The translations under genes and the position numbers were made by a program. The notes beneath the pieces were generated by a model. It was not told where the DNA came from and made no database searches. It saw nothing but the letters and a program-made list of their open reading frames with translations. Of a stretch of DNA of 37,092 nt, positions 16,880 to 25,209 are shown one piece after another (position 1 is the stretch's first letter; every line of letters starts with the position of its first letter). Source of the stretch: Sphingobacterium thalpophilum (GTDB lineage: Bacteria; Bacteroidota; Bacteroidia; B-17B0; Aurantibacillaceae); the NCBI GenBank assembly GCA_943325195.2, contig CALPON020000014.1, positions 1 through 37,092 of the forward strand, read 5' to 3'.

Positions 16880-16887
16880 CAAACCTA
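16880..16887 (-). promoter_or_regulatory. Putative -7 element (TAGGTTTG) of tdh
   Basis: The minus strand reads TAGGTTTG about 43 bases upstream of the tdh start. No TTTG -33 element is seen at the normal spacing. It lies in the divergent region between tdh and trhO. Confidence 0.3.
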
Positions 16888-16985
16888 GTATTTTTTTTGG
16901 AACTTTCTGCTGAGGATTGACCGGCGCAGGTAAGAACTAATACGGTACGAGCGATAATATAACCTGCAATTATTTTTATCAAGAC

Positions 16986-18059
16986 ATGTCAAAATTAGTG
17001 AACCGGACCGATAAGCGGGTCCTCAAACAACGCTTACAGGAAGAGCAAATTCTTCGCAAAACCATTTCCTTTTACCGCTATGTATATATTCCAGAGCCGG
17101 AAAAGCTAAGGGACGAGTTGTTTGAAAAGTGGACGGAACTGAATTGTTTTGGACGGATTTATTTAGCCCATGAAGGCATTAATGCGCAGATGAGCGTCCC
17201 GGCGGATCAGTGGGAGGCTTTTGAGCTCTTTGTTGCCGGCTTTTCATATTTTAAGGATGTGCTCTTCAAACATGCCGTGGATCAGAATGGCAAGAGCTTT
17301 TATAAACTAATTGTGAAGGTCCGCGAAAAGATTGTGGCGGATGGGATTGAGGACCCTGATTTTGATCCCGCGAATACCGGAACCTATCTGAAAGCCCAGG
17401 ATTTTAATGCGGCCATGGAAGATCCGGAGACTATTGTGATTGATATGCGGAATCATTATGAAAGTGAAGTGGGGCGTTTTGACCGCGCCTTCTGTCCCGA
17501 TGCCGATACATTCCGGGAAGAATTGCCTCAGGTTATTGAGCACCTGAGAGGTCAGGAGGATAAAAAAATTCTGATGTACTGTACCGGTGGCATCCGCTGC
17601 GAGAAAGCAAGTGCGTATTTTAAATACAAAGGCTTTAAGGATGTGAATCATCTGCATGGGGGCATTATTCAGTATGCACAAGAAGTAAAAGAACAGCAGC
17701 TGGAAAGCAAATTCCGGGGGGTTAACTTTGTTTTTGATGAGCGAATTGGCGAGCGCATTACGGAGGACATCTTAGCGGCCTGCCATCAGTGCGGACAGCC
17801 CTGCGACCAGCATGTAAATTGCAAAAATGACGATTGCCATTTGTTGTTTATCCAATGTCCCGCTTGCGCTGAAAAAATGAAAGGGTGTTGCACCCCAGAA
17901 TGTATGGGCATCTCCGAACTCCCTATTGAAGAGCAGAGGGCTTTGAGGAAAGGTAGAATGAAAAACGGTCCGGAATGCCTTTCAATTTATAAAAGCCGAC
18001 TTCGTCCCGACCTCCGTGAGATTTTGAAAAATACTTTATCTTTAGAAAAAAAAACATGA
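16986..18059 (+). CDS. trhO: tRNA uridine-34 hydroxylase, rhodanese type (YceA/TrhO)
   Basis: 357 residues. An N-terminal acylphosphatase-like domain (about 25-125) contains AHEGINAQMSVP. A rhodanese domain (about 140-240) follows with the active-site loop CTGGIRCEKA, with Cys199 in the catalytic position. A Cys-rich C-terminus (CHQCGQPCDQHVNC...CPACAEKMKGCCTPEC) follows, as in the YceA family. The enzyme hydroxylates U34 of tRNAs using O2, on the route to 5-methoxyuridine or carboxymethoxyuridine, and acts in the cytosol. Its stop overlaps the next gene's start as ATGA, so it heads a probable three-gene unit. Confidence 0.92.
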   Translation: MSKLVNRTDKRVLKQRLQEEQILRKTISFYRYVYIPEPEKLRDELFEKWTELNCFGRIYLAHEGINAQMSVPADQWEAFELFVAGFSYFKDVLFKHAVDQNGKSFYKLIVKVREKIVADGIEDPDFDPANTGTYLKAQDFNAAMEDPETIVIDMRNHYESEVGRFDRAFCPDADTFREELPQVIEHLRGQEDKKILMYCTGGIRCEKASAYFKYKGFKDVNHLHGGIIQYAQEVKEQQLESKFRGVNFVFDERIGERITEDILAACHQCGQPCDQHVNCKNDDCHLLFIQCPACAEKMKGCCTPECMGISELPIEEQRALRKGRMKNGPECLSIYKSRLRPDLREILKNTLSLEKKT

Positions 18060-18595
18060 AACGTTTATTATTCGGTTTTGCCGCAATTGCGGTTATGGCG
18101 ATTTCCTTATCCTGTTCAAAGACGAAACAAAAGGTAAATGATGCCACAGAATTTACAATGGATTATAGCACAGAAGTGGCGATTCCTTCGCGCACGATTA
18201 ATCTGAATGTGCCCATAGAAGTGACTTCGCCAGAAATAAAAACCTTGTCGACTGCCCGCTTCATTGCAGAGGGCACGACACAAGCGCTGGTTGACGAAAT
18301 TCTCATGACTAAGTTTACGGTTAGCAATCTGGTCGGTAACCTAGATTTTTTAAAAAGTTTTTCGATTGCCATTGTTGCAGATAATTTACCCGATGTTATT
18401 ATTGCGGGAAAGAGTAGTATCCCTGCAGGCAGTACTTCCGTGGCAGCAGATTTGAGTGCCGTAAATATTAAAGATCATATTTTTAAAGAAGCGGTTCGCT
18501 TTAAGGTATCCGTTACAATTAATGGCGCCCTAGCAGCCGACCAGCAGTTAAAAATTGAGCAATCGGTGGCCGTAAAAGGGAAGAAAATTAATTAA
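18056..18595 (+). CDS. Lipoprotein of unknown function
   Basis: 179 residues. The signal peptide MKRLLFGFAAIAVMAISLSC ends at a lipobox-like Cys20, followed by SKTKQKVNDATEF. The rest is strand-rich with no Cys (STEVAIPSRTINLNVPIEV, IAIVADNLPDVIIAG, RFKVSVTINGAL), and it could be an Ig-like or jelly-roll fold. No family is recognised. It overlaps trhO by ATGA and ends four bases before the homogentisate dioxygenase start, so all three are probably on one message, although a functional link is not obvious. Confidence 0.7.
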   Translation: MKRLLFGFAAIAVMAISLSCSKTKQKVNDATEFTMDYSTEVAIPSRTINLNVPIEVTSPEIKTLSTARFIAEGTTQALVDEILMTKFTVSNLVGNLDFLKSFSIAIVADNLPDVIIAGKSSIPAGSTSVAADLSAVNIKDHIFKEAVRFKVSVTINGALAADQQLKIEQSVAVKGKKIN

Positions 18596-18599
18596 AAAC

Positions 18600-19757
18600 A
18601 TGCCTATCTATCATCAACTAGGGGAATTTCCCTCTAAACGCCACACCATTTTTCAGAGTAAAGAGGGCGCGTACCGTTACGAGCAGTTATTTGGGACAGA
18701 AGGCTTCACAGGGATGTCTTCTTTGCTTTATCATGTGCATCGTCCAACCCAGGTAAAGGAAATTCTCCGTTCTTATTCTGTGCAACCAAAGATTGCGATC
18801 GATAAAAACATTAAGGCGCTTTTATTGAAGGGATTTGAAATTAAACCGGCTGATGATTTTTTGGAGAGCCGTAAAACCTTGCTGATTAATGCAGACTGCG
18901 CTATTGGGCTGGCCGCCCCTCGTAAAAGTCAGACCGCCTATTTTTACAAAAACGCCGATGCGGATGAGATGATCTTTATTCATAAAGGAAAAGGCACACT
19001 GAAAACCTTTATGGGGAATATCGATTTTGAATACGGTGACTATCTGATTATTCCGCGCGGCATGATCTACCAGATGCATTTTGAAGGCAGTGATAACCGT
19101 TTGCTATTCTGCGAAAGTCACGCACCCTATTATACGCCAAAACGTTATAAAAACAGTCAGGGCCAGTTATTAGAGCATTCTCCGTTTTGTGAGCGGGATT
19201 ATAAACTGCCTTCCGTGCTGGAGGTTCATGATGAGAAAGGGGACTTTGTTGTCAAGATCAAAAAAGAAGGCATGATGCATGAAGTGGTTTATGCCACACA
19301 TCCTTTTGATGTCGTTGGCTGGGATGGATATAATTACCCATGGGGCTTTTCAATCCACAACTTCGAACCCATCACAGGGCGCCTCCACATGCCGCCACCG
19401 GTGCATCAGACGTTTGAAACAGACACGTTTGTGGTCTGTAGTTTCTGTCCGCGTCTATACGATTATCATCCACGATCAGTTCCTGCTCCATACAATCACA
19501 GTAACATCGATAGCGACGAAGTTTTATACTATGTCGACGGGGATTTTATGAGTAGAAACAATATTGAACAGGGACACATCACTCTGCATCCGAAAGGCAT
19601 TCCACACGGACCCGCTCCGGGCGCCATGGAACGCAGCATCGGCCAGAAAGAAACGCAAGAATTAGCGGTAATGATTGACACCTTTCGTCCCCTGATGGTG
19701 ACAGAAGAAGCCATGGGAATTGATGATGGTAAATATTATAAGAGTTGGGTAGAGTAG
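18600..19757 (+). CDS. hmgA: Homogentisate 1,2-dioxygenase
   Basis: 385 residues, somewhat shorter than animal enzymes but normal for Bacteroidota members. It opens with MPIYHQLGEFPSKRHT and contains a cupin core. Likely Fe(II) ligands lie in PAPYNHSNIDSDEVLYY (His and Glu) and GIPHGP (His). The enzyme opens the homogentisate ring to maleylacetoacetate in tyrosine/phenylalanine breakdown. The other pathway genes (hpd, fahA, maiA) are not adjacent; instead it follows trhO and a lipoprotein with four-base spacing. No terminator is obvious after it. Confidence 0.9.
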   Translation: MPIYHQLGEFPSKRHTIFQSKEGAYRYEQLFGTEGFTGMSSLLYHVHRPTQVKEILRSYSVQPKIAIDKNIKALLLKGFEIKPADDFLESRKTLLINADCAIGLAAPRKSQTAYFYKNADADEMIFIHKGKGTLKTFMGNIDFEYGDYLIIPRGMIYQMHFEGSDNRLLFCESHAPYYTPKRYKNSQGQLLEHSPFCERDYKLPSVLEVHDEKGDFVVKIKKEGMMHEVVYATHPFDVVGWDGYNYPWGFSIHNFEPITGRLHMPPPVHQTFETDTFVVCSFCPRLYDYHPRSVPAPYNHSNIDSDEVLYYVDGDFMSRNNIEQGHITLHPKGIPHGPAPGAMERSIGQKETQELAVMIDTFRPLMVTEEAMGIDDGKYYKSWVE

Positions 19758-19963
19758 GGACTGGGTTCCTTGTTTGAGTTTCAGCATCTCCAGATTGCGC
19801 GGGCACTTTGGTGACCTTTTGGGACACAGAAGTTTAAGTGCGAGGCAGCTCCGTTTCTCAATTTTTTAATGCCAGGAGGCTTTGTTACCGACAGGGTCAA
19901 ACCTAAAAATAGGGGCGAGAAAAATAGACTTGTAATTAGTAAATTGCATAAAATTATAAAACT

Positions 19964-20464
19964 ATGCATAGGTTACATCTTCGGCTCTATGTCCTTTTTC
20001 TTTTAGTTGTGCTTGGCGGCAATTGCGCTCTCAGAGCACAAAACGGCAGGACTATTTATTCAAAACGAGAAATGCGTCGACAGCCGGTTTGGATTATCCT
20101 GATGAATGATCCAAACAGCAATTATAATGAAACCATACGAGCATTTCGGGAATTTTGGAAAGACCGGGTGCTGCCGAAAGAGCCCTTCGATGAGGGGTTT
20201 GATCAATTCGAAAGAGAAGTTGGACTCATCACGGAACAGGAAACGGAAAAAGAGCGGGAACGAGAAGAAAAAAACGCCAGCCCGAAAGAAAGAGCAGAAT
20301 CCAACTTTTATGCAGCAGATGTTCGCGCCTTTAAAGGCTGGTTGCAGGATATAAAGCCGTGGGTGAAGGCAGATGGATACATCCTACCACTTAGTGAACG
20401 GGAAGCCATTATCCAGAAACAAATTGACGCACAACGCGAACAGGAGCGCTTGGACAAAAAATGA
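19964..20464 (+). CDS. Small exported protein of unknown function, coupled to T9SS beta-propeller protein
   Basis: 166 residues with a signal peptide (MHRLHLRLYVLFLLVVLGGNCALRAQ, written here as 8+18 residues: MHRLHLRL then the hydrophobic core). After SKREMRR come a hydrophobic strand (VWIIL), a polar turn (MNDPNSN), and a helix ending in FW. A highly charged segment (QETEKEREREEKN) and a Gln/Arg-rich C-terminal helix follow. It overlaps the start of the 1513-residue gene as ATGA. The strand-turn-helix order resembles the N-terminus of the protein at 2438-3400. The function is unknown. Confidence 0.65.
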   Translation: MHRLHLRLYVLFLLVVLGGNCALRAQNGRTIYSKREMRRQPVWIILMNDPNSNYNETIRAFREFWKDRVLPKEPFDEGFDQFEREVGLITEQETEKEREREEKNASPKERAESNFYAADVRAFKGWLQDIKPWVKADGYILPLSEREAIIQKQIDAQREQERLDKK

Positions 20465-23400
20465 AAAAAACGATTCAACTTTGTTACGCTCTCCGGCTTG
20501 CATTCTTAGTTTTTGTTATTCCTTGCAAAGCACAAATTGCCAGCTGGACACCGGTTCCAGCTGGGACTAGTTTTCCGACTAATCTTGTGGGACAAATTAA
20601 TGGGATGGCTCGAATTACCCAGATGAAGTTTCATGTAAGCAATCCACAGAAATTTTATGCGGTCACTTCACAAGGCGGTTTATTTATTTCAAACAATGCT
20701 GGCACGTCATGGACTGTTGCACCGGGCACGGAAACCCTGTTGGTGAATGCTTCCGGTCTATGTGTTGATTATAATAATGATCAGAACATTTGGCTGGGTA
20801 CAGGGGATCCGAATTATTACTCCAACGGTCAGGGAATTTATTATTCGACGAATGGTGGCCAGAGTTTTGTCCCCACTTCACTCAGCAATTGCCTGGTTAT
20901 TGATGTCCTCCAAAATCCGGTCAATGCCGCCGAGTTAGTCGCGGCGACGAATAAGGGCATTTATAAATCTACCAATGCAGGCAGCACATGGGCGGCAGTA
21001 ACAGCAACAACACTTCCGTTTTGTGATTTGAAGTCCAATGCGGCTGTGAATTCTCAAACCTTATATGCCTGTACCAACGAAGTCCAATCAAAATTTATGT
21101 TGTCAACAGATTATGGAACCAGCTGGACACAGATCACTAATGGGATTGTGACTCCAACTGCGAACACTCAATCCGGCGCACGTATAGGAGTGACGCCATC
21201 CAGCACCAATGTTGTTTATTTTGAATTGATCAGTGATGGGGGCATGGTGCATAAGTCAAATAATGGTGGATTAAGTTTTAATTTGAAGAAAGCTGGGGGA
21301 CTACCGTATTTGACCTATTACAGCAGCACGATCACTTCGAGTGGGCAGGGAAATTACAATAACGCAATTGCGGTGGATCTCACTAATCCGGCCAATGTTT
21401 GGCTGCAAGCCCATAACACCTGGTTTTCGGCAGACAGCGGTGCAACCTGGACCATGCGCAGTTACTGGCCATTTAATGTGCATACCGATATGCATCAGGT
21501 GATGCAATCGCCGTATAATCCTAATAATCTATACAGTTGTAATGACGGTGGCGTCTGGCTAAGCACCGATGGCGGTACCAACTGGATAACCAAGACGAAT
21601 GGAATTTTTGCATTTGAAATTGGCAACGAAACCGCGGTGAGCAGTCAGACGCAGCCAAAATTTGTAAGTATTGGAACACAGGACAATGCACGGTTATATG
21701 GTAATGCCAACGCTTGGTACACCATCAGTGGTGGCGATGATTATGCAAAACGGGCCTTTGATTATAACGGACATTTATACATTGATGGCACTAATCGTCA
21801 GTTAAATCATACTGGTGCAACTGCAGGCTATAATTTGCCGACGGCCAATTGGAATTATTTCGCTTTTAATAGAACTAATCCACAACTCGCGTTTATGGGT
21901 TATGATCAAATCTACCGAAGTGTGAATGTAGGCGCATCTTCTCCGAGCTGGACTTTAGTCAGCACCCTTTCGAACAGTGTGGCTGTATTACACAGTTGTA
22001 TTGCCAATACAAACCGGCTTTATGGCTTGACAACAAATGGTAATTTCTTTGTTACCAATAATGCCCTGGCAACCAATCCATCTTATACCGTTATTGCGCT
22101 TGCCGGCGGAAACACCAGTATTGGAAGCATTCAGGCGATGGCGAATAACGAAAACATAGTGTATGTTCATAAAAACAACTCGGTCTACCGTTCGCAAGAC
22201 GGAGGCTTAACATTTACGAACGTCACTTTTAATTTACCCAACGTTAATCATCGGAGAATTTTAGCGGAGCAATATGGTGGTGTGCAGGAGCTCGTGTTAG
22301 TTGCCACCAACAATGCAGTCTATTATAAGAAAGCGGGACAGACGAGTTGGACGATTTATAGCACCGGCTTACCGCCGCGGAAAAGTCCGACTGGATTTTC
22401 AATGTTTGATGACGGCACCACCCAGGCGAGAGTTCGATACGCTTCTTACGGCCGTGGAATGTGGGAATCGGGCTTTGATAATTTACGTGAGCTGAATGCC
22501 AATATGATTTTTTTGAGTGATACGGTGATCACCTGCTCAACGCCGGCGGTACAGATTATGGATGGCTCTGTAGGGGCGACGAACACGCCATTGACCTATA
22601 CTTGGAATTTTCCCGGAGGAACGCCAGCACTTGCTTTTACCTCGAGCGCTGCAGTTGTCTATAGTGCCACTGGCACCTATAGTCTGTCACTCACCGTTCG
22701 CGATGCTCTCAATAATGTTTCGACTAAAACCCTTACGCGCTTTATACAGGTCATTCCCTGCAATGCAGACACAGTGCCGGGAAGCGCACTTCAATTGAAC
22801 GGAACCACCAATTATGCCTCGACTTCTGGGGCATTGAATATTGGAACGACCAATAGCATTACCTTGTCTGCATGGATAAAAATTGATCAGGTACAACCAG
22901 CGTACGCAGGAATTATTTTTTCCGCTAGTGGCGGTGCTACAGGCTTAAATTTTAGAAATGGCAATCAGTTGGGATATCATTACAACAATGGCGCAGCTAC
23001 TTATAACTATGGCGGAGGGCCCACCGTTCCGACCGGTGAGTGGGTGCATGTGGCGATGGTAACTAGCGCAGCAAGTACCACTCTGTATATGAATGGCGTG
23101 CCGTACATTAGCAATGTGACCAATCCTGCCATTAATTATTCGAGCGGCTTTACATTTGGAAATGATCGCGATAATGCGACAAGGACGATGATAGGTCAGA
23201 TGGATGAACTTTGTATTTACAATCGGAGCCTCTCGCAAAATGAGATTCGTGAATTAATGCATCTGACGAAGAATTACGGAAGCACTGATCCGAATCTGCT
23301 GGGCTATTATCAGTTCAATGAACTAGGTGGCGTCATTTATAATCGTTCAGGAAACGTTCACGCGCTCTTAGTGGGTAGTGCCCAGCACACGCTATCGACC

Positions 23401-25002
23401 GCCCCGGTTGGCAGCGGCAGTAGTTCTCGTCAGGCGATTGTGAGTTCAGGATTAAAGGTTTTCCCTGCCCAGGGCAGTTTGCTTGTGTTTCCGGGACCTG
23501 GCTTGCCGCTGGGAGAAATCTGCGTCACCCGCCTGCATTTGCAGCCCGACTCTGTCCCTAACAACAATTTTCCGAATGCTGCTGCACGGTATTGGATAAT
23601 CAATAATTATGGTAATGCCGTTTTCAGTTCGCTCACTACGCTCAGTCTGACCGGCTATGGTACGGTGACTGCCGCTGAGGCCAATACGCCGGGTAAATTT
23701 AAATTATACGGCCGGAATACAGGCGGCTATTTAAAAAACGCTTGGGTGCTGATGGATAGCGCCAGTGCGGCGACCAGCGGCAGCAATGCAGCCCTAACGT
23801 TTACAGGCGCTGCTGTGAATAGCTTTAATAAACAATTTACAATCATTAAAGGCGCCTGCATGAGTGCCACCATTGCCAGTCTATCGGCCAGTTCAACACT
23901 CATCTGTAACGGAGGAAGCGCTAATTTAAGCGTCCTCCAGGGCACATTGAATGATGCCGGCAGCTGGCAGTGGTCTTCCGGCACTTGCACTGGAGTGGCT
24001 GCGGGGACTGGTACGCAGATTGTCGTGAGTCCAACAATAACCACCACTTATTTTGTGAGAGGTGCTGGAGGCTGTGTAGCGCCCGCCAGTTGGTCCTGCA
24101 GTGCCATCACCGTCAGTGTTCATCCCACATTGCAGCTACCGGGAACACCCTCGAGCATCATAGTTCCCGCTACCATTTGTCAGGGAAGTGCGAAAACACT
24201 TTCGACTTCCCCCGTCGCGGGCGCTTCCTTTTACAACTGGAGTCTCGGTGCTGGGCTCAGCGGAAGTTCGGTCACTAATACAATTGTGGTGCAGTGTTTT
24301 AACTCCGGAAGTCTATCGGTTTCTGCTGGAAACCTATGCGGAACCAGCGCAGCACAGACAACCAGCGTAATAGTGAGTGCGACGGTCAGCAGTTATCAAA
24401 GCCACACTATTTGTGCGGGTCAACAATTACAGGTAGGTAATCAATCCTATTCCATTTCAGGAACTTATACCACCTTGCTTAGTCGCCAGAATGGATGCGA
24501 CAGTCTGGTCACTACTGCTTTGTTAGTGGAAGCTCAGATTAACAAAGGGGTGACAGTGAATGGTCTCGATATGATTGCTGATGAACCAGGCGCTACCTAC
24601 CAATGGATAGATTGTGATACACGACAGCCTATTGCTGGGGCCACTTCGCAGACTTACAGTGCGCAGCAGAATGGCAATTATGCAGTTGTTGTTAGTTTGA
24701 ATAATTGCAAGGACACCTCCACCTGCATGCAGATGGTAGAAGTGGGTATTGGAAAGAATGGTATCCGCGAAGGAATCGTCATCCGCCCGAATCCCGCTCA
24801 TGAACTCCTCTCCGTTCAGGTACCAGGCGCGGGATATTCCTACCTGCTTAGGGATGCTTTGGGACGCCTTGTAGCGGAAGGTTTTTTACAAAATGGCAGC
24901 AACATACTTTCCCTGCAGCACTTGAGTAAAGGTGTGTATCAATTGCAATTAATACAGCAAAAAGAAAAGATACAGATTAGCCGAAAGGTTTTGGTAGACT
25001 AA
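20461..25002 (+). CDS. Very large T9SS type A sorting-domain protein: sortilin-like beta-propeller, PKD, LamG
   Basis: 1513 residues with a signal peptide ending near PCKAQ (about residue 25). Residues about 30-680 form a beta-propeller with Asp-box/BNR-type repeats, for example SNNAGTSW (78), STNGGQSF (130), STNAGSTW (170), STDYGTSW (216), SADSGATW (323), STDGGTNW (367) and SQDGGLTF (578), as in VPS10/sortilin-like and sialidase-like exo-proteins. A PKD domain follows (about 690-765), then a LamG/concanavalin-like domain (about 770-975, LSAWIKI...GEWVHVAMV). Ig-like and PKD-like segments lie before the C-terminal sorting domain (about 1438-1513: RPNPAHE, LRDALGRLV, GVYQLQL). Export through T9SS to the surface is expected. 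LamG suggests glycan binding; enzymatic activity cannot be claimed. Confidence 0.85.
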   Translation: MKKTIQLCYALRLAFLVFVIPCKAQIASWTPVPAGTSFPTNLVGQINGMARITQMKFHVSNPQKFYAVTSQGGLFISNNAGTSWTVAPGTETLLVNASGLCVDYNNDQNIWLGTGDPNYYSNGQGIYYSTNGGQSFVPTSLSNCLVIDVLQNPVNAAELVAATNKGIYKSTNAGSTWAAVTATTLPFCDLKSNAAVNSQTLYACTNEVQSKFMLSTDYGTSWTQITNGIVTPTANTQSGARIGVTPSSTNVVYFELISDGGMVHKSNNGGLSFNLKKAGGLPYLTYYSSTITSSGQGNYNNAIAVDLTNPANVWLQAHNTWFSADSGATWTMRSYWPFNVHTDMHQVMQSPYNPNNLYSCNDGGVWLSTDGGTNWITKTNGIFAFEIGNETAVSSQTQPKFVSIGTQDNARLYGNANAWYTISGGDDYAKRAFDYNGHLYIDGTNRQLNHTGATAGYNLPTANWNYFAFNRTNPQLAFMGYDQIYRSVNVGASSPSWTLVSTLSNSVAVLHSCIANTNRLYGLTTNGNFFVTNNALATNPSYTVIALAGGNTSIGSIQAMANNENIVYVHKNNSVYRSQDGGLTFTNVTFNLPNVNHRRILAEQYGGVQELVLVATNNAVYYKKAGQTSWTIYSTGLPPRKSPTGFSMFDDGTTQARVRYASYGRGMWESGFDNLRELNANMIFLSDTVITCSTPAVQIMDGSVGATNTPLTYTWNFPGGTPALAFTSSAAVVYSATGTYSLSLTVRDALNNVSTKTLTRFIQVIPCNADTVPGSALQLNGTTNYASTSGALNIGTTNSITLSAWIKIDQVQPAYAGIIFSASGGATGLNFRNGNQLGYHYNNGAATYNYGGGPTVPTGEWVHVAMVTSAASTTLYMNGVPYISNVTNPAINYSSGFTFGNDRDNATRTMIGQMDELCIYNRSLSQNEIRELMHLTKNYGSTDPNLLGYYQFNELGGVIYNRSGNVHALLVGSAQHTLSTAPVGSGSSSRQAIVSSGLKVFPAQGSLLVFPGPGLPLGEICVTRLHLQPDSVPNNNFPNAAARYWIINNYGNAVFSSLTTLSLTGYGTVTAAEANTPGKFKLYGRNTGGYLKNAWVLMDSASAATSGSNAALTFTGAAVNSFNKQFTIIKGACMSATIASLSASSTLICNGGSANLSVLQGTLNDAGSWQWSSGTCTGVAAGTGTQIVVSPTITTTYFVRGAGGCVAPASWSCSAITVSVHPTLQLPGTPSSIIVPATICQGSAKTLSTSPVAGASFYNWSLGAGLSGSSVTNTIVVQCFNSGSLSVSAGNLCGTSAAQTTSVIVSATVSSYQSHTICAGQQLQVGNQSYSISGTYTTLLSRQNGCDSLVTTALLVEAQINKGVTVNGLDMIADEPGATYQWIDCDTRQPIAGATSQTYSAQQNGNYAVVVSLNNCKDTSTCMQMVEVGIGKNGIREGIVIRPNPAHELLSVQVPGAGYSYLLRDALGRLVAEGFLQNGSNILSLQHLSKGVYQLQLIQQKEKIQISRKVLVD

Positions 25003-25106
25003 ATGGGTAAAACTGGCTCTTTCTCTAAGAATTGAGTAGATAAAGCAAGAGGAGAGATCTATGTTTGCTATTGCCTTTTTTAGTGTGCAGGCTAGTAATC
25101 AGTAAT

Positions 25107-25134
25107 CTTGAAAGGAGCCGCAGGGCTCTTCAAG
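25107..25134. terminator. Strong hairpin between convergent T9SS and outer-membrane barrel genes
   Basis: CTTGAA-AG-GAGCC / GGCTC-TTCAAG forms an 11-bp stem with a two-base bulge and a four-base GCAG loop, about 105 bases after the stop at 25002 and 75 bases from the convergent stop at 25210. A short AT-rich inverted repeat (AGTAAT/ATTACT) follows at 25143-25159. There is no clean T-tract, so it may be a transcript-end structure rather than a classical terminator. Confidence 0.4.
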
Positions 25135-25209
25135 GTTCGACTAGTAATTTTTCATTACTGTAAAAGACGGGTCCTCCTGGGAGTTCGTACAAGCTGTCTA
25201 GAATAAAAG

